Shown here: positions 23,663 to 26,760 of the stretch, one piece after another
Position numbering within the stretch: the first letter of the stretch is position 1
How the letters are laid out: each line of letters starts with the position of its first letter
Source of the DNA: Thauera sp. UBA6194
Lineage (GTDB): Bacteria; Pseudomonadota; Gammaproteobacteria; Burkholderiales; Rhodocyclaceae
DNA length: 26,760 bases
Reading direction: 5' to 3'
Assembly: GCA_002422685.1 (NCBI GenBank)
Contig: DITC01000063.1
Location: forward strand, 21,837-48,596
Made by a program: the position numbers and the translations under genes
Notes under the pieces: generated by a model
Database searches by the model: none
Told to the model about the DNA's origin: nothing
Seen by the model: the letters and a program-made list of their open reading frames with translations, nothing else

Positions 23663-23700
23663 TGCAGCTTGCACGCCTTTCGTGAGGCGAGTCCTGCCGC

Positions 23701-24567
23701 TTATTCCAGGTTCTGCACCTGTTCGCGCATCTGCTCGATCAGCACCTTCATCTCCATGGCGATGCCGGTGATGTCGGTCGCCGGCGACTTGGAGGCGAGC
23801 GTGTTGGCCTCGCGGTTGAGCTCCTGCATCAGGAAGTCGAGCCGCTTGCCGGCCGCGCCGCCAGCCTTGAGGATGCGCTCGACCTCGTCGAGGTGCGTGT
23901 TCAACCGGGTCAGCTCCTCATCCACATCGATGCGCTGGGCGTAGAGCGCGACCTCCTGGCGGATGCGGTCCTCGTCGAGGCTGGCGACCGCGTCGCGCAG
24001 CTTGGCGGTGAGGCGCTCCTGGTATTCGACCACCACCGCGGGCATGCGCGGCGTGACGATGGCGACGAGTTCGCGCATGCGGGCGACGCGCTCGCGGATC
24101 ATGCTGGCGAGCTTCTCGCCCTCGCGGCCGCGGGTGGCGACGAGGTCGTCGAGCGCGGCGTTGGTGAGCGCGACGATCGCCGGCAGCATCTCGTCGAAGC
24201 CGAGGCTGTCGTCGGCGAGCATGCCCGGCCAGCGCAGCAGCTCGTTGACGCTGAACGGCGCGGCGTCGGCGAAGCGCGCGCGCAGCGTGCCCTGGGCGTC
24301 GGCGAGCTGATCGAGCAGCGCGGCGTTGAGCGCCATGCTGCGCGGCGCGGCGTGGCCGGCGTGCAGGTTGAGGCGGCATTCGACCTTGCCGCGCCCAAGG
24401 CGCGCGCTGATGCGTTCGCGGATCGCCGGCTCGGCGGCGCGCAGATCGTCGACGATGCGGAAACCCAGGTCGAGATAGCGCGAATTGACGCTGCGCAGTT
24501 CGAGATGAAGGCTGACACTGCCCAGATCCTGCGTCTGAACCGCGAACCCTGTCATGCTTTGGACCAT
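23701..24567 (-). CDS. yicC: YicC-family endoribonuclease
   Basis: 288 residues. The N-terminal YicC domain begins MVQSMTGFA and contains LELRSVNSRYLDLGFR; the C-terminal DUF1732 domain ends in FLMQELNREANTLASKS and VLIEQMREQVQNLE. E. coli YicC is reported as an endoribonuclease that takes part in small-RNA turnover, so a role in RNA decay is inferred by family. GGAG lies 8 bases before ATG 24567. It is divergent from the kinase gene with 92 bp between starts, and lies upstream of gmk in the same direction with a terminator-like hairpin between. Confidence 0.92.
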   Translation of the reverse strand: MVQSMTGFAVQTQDLGSVSLHLELRSVNSRYLDLGFRIVDDLRAAEPAIRERISARLGRGKVECRLNLHAGHAAPRSMALNAALLDQLADAQGTLRARFADAAPFSVNELLRWPGMLADDSLGFDEMLPAIVALTNAALDDLVATRGREGEKLASMIRERVARMRELVAIVTPRMPAVVVEYQERLTAKLRDAVASLDEDRIRQEVALYAQRIDVDEELTRLNTHLDEVERILKAGGAAGKRLDFLMQELNREANTLASKSPATDITGIAMEMKVLIEQMREQVQNLE

Positions 24568-24659
24568 TTAGGCGCTCCGGGAACCCTGTCCCATCGATTA
24601 AACTGGCCGTTCCACTCAAGAATGAAACCGCGAAGGGCCTGATTCTAGCGCCCCCGAAG
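24568..24659. promoter_or_regulatory. Divergent yicC/kinase intergenic region
   Basis: 92 bp between divergent starts, with slightly AT-rich patches (CGATTAAACTGG, TCAAGAATGAAAC, CTGATTCTAG). It must hold the promoters for yicC and probably for the kinase-phosphatase-rph unit, but I cannot place the boxes securely. The kinase has only a weak ribosome binding site (CGAAG directly before its ATG). Confidence 0.35.
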
Positions 24660-25607
24660 ATGCCGCCTCAAGCCAACTTCGCACTGCCACAGGGCTTTCA
24701 GCTCGACCAGTACCGCATCGAGCGGCAGCTGTCGCTGGGCGGCTTTTCCATCGTGTACCTCGCTCACGACGCCGACGGCACGCCGGTGGCGATCAAGGAA
24801 TACCTGCCCAATTCGCTCGCGCTGCGCAAGGAAGGCGAAACCGAGCCCCAGGTGCCCGACGAGCACCGCCTCGCCTTCCGCTACGGCATGAAGTGCTTTT
24901 TCGAGGAAGGGCGCGCGCTCGCCAAGCTCATGCACCCCAACGTGGTGCGCGTGCTCAACTTCTTCCGCGCCAACGGCACGGTGTACATGGTCATGCAGTT
25001 CGAGCGCGGCCGCACCCTGCACGACTACATCCAGCGCCACAAGGGCGAGCTCAAGGAAGGCATGATCCGCGCCGTGATCGCGCGCATGCTCAACGGCCTG
25101 CGCGAGGTACATGCGCACAAGCTGCTGCACCTCGACATCAAGCCGTCGAACATCTATCTGCGCTCCGACGGCACGCCCGTGCTGCTCGATTTCGGCGCCG
25201 CACGCCAGACCCTGCTCACCGATCAGCCCGTGCTCAAGCCGATGTACACCCCCGGCTACGCGGCGCCCGAACAGTACGAGAAGGGCGCGCAGCTCGGCCC
25301 CTGGACCGACATCTACAGCGTGGGCGCCAGCCTCTATGCCAGCGTCACCGGCAGCGCGCCGCCGCGCGCCGACGAGCGCAGCGAGGCCGACACGCTGCAA
25401 CCGCTCACGAAAACCCATGCCGGACGCTACGAAACCCAGCTCCTCGAGCTCATCGACTGGACACTGCAGCTGGACCCGCTCGCACGCCCGCAAAGCGTCT
25501 ATGCCCTGCAAAAAGCCCTCATCCAACGCCAGGCGGGCGCCGACCGGCCGGAGAACTGGTTCTCCGACCTGGGCGGTCGGCTCAAATCCTTCATCGCTCG
25601 CAGCTGA
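24660..25607 (+). CDS. Soluble Ser/Thr protein kinase (Hanks type)
   Basis: 315 residues with a complete eukaryotic-like kinase domain (about 18-285). The glycine-rich loop is degenerate (LSLGGFSIVYLA); the ATP lysine is Lys46 in VAIKEY, the catalytic loop HLDIKPSN gives Asp159 and Lys161, the metal-binding DFG is 177-179, and APE ends at Glu204 in GYAAPEQY. Leu158 replaces the Arg of HRD, so activation-loop phosphorylation may not control it in the usual way. There are no membrane segments and no sensor domain; a short conserved-looking tail ends NWFSDLGGRLKSFIARS. The substrate is unknown. A PP2C phosphatase gene follows after 12 bases and rph after that, suggesting one transcription unit. 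Confidence 0.92.
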   Translation: MPPQANFALPQGFQLDQYRIERQLSLGGFSIVYLAHDADGTPVAIKEYLPNSLALRKEGETEPQVPDEHRLAFRYGMKCFFEEGRALAKLMHPNVVRVLNFFRANGTVYMVMQFERGRTLHDYIQRHKGELKEGMIRAVIARMLNGLREVHAHKLLHLDIKPSNIYLRSDGTPVLLDFGAARQTLLTDQPVLKPMYTPGYAAPEQYEKGAQLGPWTDIYSVGASLYASVTGSAPPRADERSEADTLQPLTKTHAGRYETQLLELIDWTLQLDPLARPQSVYALQKALIQRQAGADRPENWFSDLGGRLKSFIARS

Positions 25608-25619
25608 GACCGTCCACCG

Positions 25620-26540
25620 ATGAGATTCACCATCTACCAGGAAAGCCGCATCGGCCAGCGCACCAGCAATCAGGACCGCATCGCCCACAGCTATTCGCGC
25701 GACGCGCTGCTGATGCTGGTCGCCGACGGCATGGGCGGCCACGCGCATGGTGAACTCGCCGCCCAACTCGCGGTGCAGCACATCGCGCTCGCCTTCCAGC
25801 ACGAGGCACTTCCGATGCTGGCCGACCCGGCGCTGTTCCTGTCGCGCGCGATGATGGGCGCACACAACGCGATCCTCGACCACGCGCTCGACCACGGCCT
25901 GCGCGAGGCGCCGCGCACCACGCTCGTGGCCTGCGTGGTGCAGCACGGCGCCGCGTTCTGGGCACACGCGGGCGACTCGCGCCTGTATCTGCTGCGGCGC
26001 GGCCACATCGTCACGCGTACCCGCGACCATTCGCGCACCCAGTTGCTCGTCGACCAGGGCCTGCTGCGCCCCGAAGAGGCGCACGAGCACCCGGGGCGCA
26101 ACCGTGTTTACTCCTGCCTGGGCGGAACGCACCAGCCGCAGGTGGAGCACTCGCCGCGCACGCCGCTGCGCGACGGCGACATCCTCGCGCTGTGCAGCGA
26201 CGGCGTGTGGGGCCCGCTCGGCGACGACCGCCTCGTCACCGGGCTGACCTGCGGCCCGCTCGCCCAGGCCGTGCCTCAGCTCATGGACCAGGCCGAACAG
26301 ATCGCCGGCGCGAGCGCCGACAACCTGTCGGCCGTGACCATGTGCTGGCACGACGAGAACAACCTCAGCCCCGCCACGGTCGACGCCGTATCCACCCGCA
26401 CCATGGAGATGGATATGTTCAGCACCCGCCTCGACACCGGCTCGGCAGGCGGCGGCAACACCGACCTCGACGAAGGCGAGATCGAGCGCGCGATCCGCGA
26501 GATCAACGAAGCCATCCGTAAGTACGACACCCCACGATAG
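25620..26540 (+). CDS. PP2C-family protein phosphatase
   Basis: 306 residues. The PP2C metal-binding motifs are all present: NQDR (Asp19), VADGMGGH (Asp36-Gly37, His41), HAGDSRLYLLRRG, LCSDGVW and ADNLSAV. It removes phosphate from Ser/Thr (Mn- or Mg-dependent), presumably reversing the kinase encoded 12 bases upstream. Beyond the catalytic domain (about residue 241) is a 65-residue tail rich in Ser, Thr, Asp and Glu with a final helix (EIERAIREINEAIRKY); it is not part of the PP2C fold and might be a regulatory or kinase-target region. Cytoplasmic, no membrane segment. rph starts 8 bases after its stop codon. Confidence 0.92.
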   Translation: MRFTIYQESRIGQRTSNQDRIAHSYSRDALLMLVADGMGGHAHGELAAQLAVQHIALAFQHEALPMLADPALFLSRAMMGAHNAILDHALDHGLREAPRTTLVACVVQHGAAFWAHAGDSRLYLLRRGHIVTRTRDHSRTQLLVDQGLLRPEEAHEHPGRNRVYSCLGGTHQPQVEHSPRTPLRDGDILALCSDGVWGPLGDDRLVTGLTCGPLAQAVPQLMDQAEQIAGASADNLSAVTMCWHDENNLSPATVDAVSTRTMEMDMFSTRLDTGSAGGGNTDLDEGEIERAIREINEAIRKYDTPR

Positions 26541-26548
26541 GACACCCC

Positions 26549-26760
26549 ATGCGACCCAGCCAGCGCCAGCCCGATCAACTCCGCACCGTCCGCCTCAGCC
26601 GCGGCTTCACCTGCCACGCCGAAGGCTCGGTGCTGGTCGAGTTCGGCGCCACCCGCGTGCTGTGCACCGCCAGCGTCGAAGAGAACGTACCCGGCTTCCT
26701 GCGCGGCAAGGGCCAGGGCTGGGTCACCGCCGAATACGGCATGCTGCCGCGCGCCACCCA
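26549..26760 (+). CDS. rph: Ribonuclease PH, 5' part (cut by window edge)
   Basis: The first 70 codons are in the window and have no stop. The translation begins MRPSQRQPDQLRTVRLSRGF and contains GSVLVEFGATRVLCTASVEE and GWVTAEYGMLPRAT, the standard N-terminus of RNase PH. The enzyme trims tRNA 3' ends by phosphorolysis. AGGA lies upstream of ATG 26549. Position directly behind the phosphatase gene suggests co-transcription with the kinase/phosphatase pair. The C-terminal half, including most of the catalytic core, is beyond the window. Confidence 0.95.
   Translation, partial: MRPSQRQPDQLRTVRLSRGFTCHAEGSVLVEFGATRVLCTASVEENVPGFLRGKGQGWVTAEYGMLPRAT

Noticed and set aside
24645..26351. A 568-codon open frame on the minus strand opposite the kinase and phosphatase genes
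   Set aside because: The opposite strand has two proteins with all catalytic motifs; this frame has none and is a GC-driven shadow.
1..26760. CRISPR arrays, insertion sequences, phage genes, toxin-antitoxin or defence islands
   Set aside because: No regularly spaced direct repeats, transposase, integrase or defence-type domains were seen. Gene order and composition look like core chromosome throughout.

Overview
The window looks like a chromosomal segment of a GC-rich, nitrate-respiring betaproteobacterium, most likely from the Rhodocyclales (Thauera/Azoarcus/Aromatoleum-like). This is inferred from gene content and order: dadR-dadA-dadX, a complete system I cytochrome c maturation operon beside a napFDAGHBC periplasmic nitrate reductase operon, a DUF3460 small protein, gmk-rpoZ-spoT, and yicC-kinase-phosphatase-rph. 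No species can be fixed from the sequence alone. Coding density is high, nearly all genes look intact, and I see no insertion sequence, phage, integrase or CRISPR array.

Layout. 1-61: the 3' end of a tRNA, probably tRNA-Gly, and its terminator. 99-3160: an Lrp-type regulator divergent from D-amino-acid dehydrogenase and alanine racemase (D/L-alanine catabolism). 3245-10410 (minus strand): ccmABCDEFGHI, with mostly overlapping genes. 10556-16964 (minus strand): napFDAGHBC. 16965-17091: the nap promoter, with two perfect FNR/Dnr palindromes and a correctly spaced -10 element. 17092-17736: a NarL-family response regulator whose phosphoacceptor Asp is replaced by Glu. 17737-18037: a 301 bp divergent regulatory region with a near-perfect NarL-type 7-2-7 site. 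18038-18733: a Dnr-like Crp/Fnr regulator. 18770-20221: a DnaQ-type exonuclease fused to a UvrC-like GIY-YIG nuclease. 20277-20465: a DUF3460 protein. 20539-23596 (minus strand): gmk-rpoZ-spoT. 23701-24567 (minus strand): yicC. 24660-26760: a Ser/Thr kinase, a PP2C phosphatase and the start of rph.

How the genes fit together. The centre of the window is a nitrate-respiration module. NapF, D, A, G, H, B and C form the periplasmic nitrate reductase and its quinol-oxidising electron path. NapB and NapC are c-type cytochromes with six haem motifs in total, and the Ccm system directly downstream supplies haem attachment. The two flanking regulators form a plausible local circuit. The NarL-like protein could act at the 7-2-7 site upstream of the Dnr-like gene, and the Dnr-like protein carries the E-x-x-S-R recognition helix expected to read the palindromes upstream of napF. 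The right-hand third holds nucleotide and stringent-response genes (Gmk, omega subunit, SpoT) and RNA-processing genes (YicC, RNase PH) with a kinase/phosphatase pair between them.

Points most worth a second look: the Asp-to-Glu change in the NarL homologue, the GC-rich palindromic repeat translated in frame as an N-terminal extension of NapB, the hairpin just ahead of gmk, and the Ser/Thr kinase-phosphatase pair in an apparent operon with RNase PH. I found no clearly unprecedented multi-gene system.
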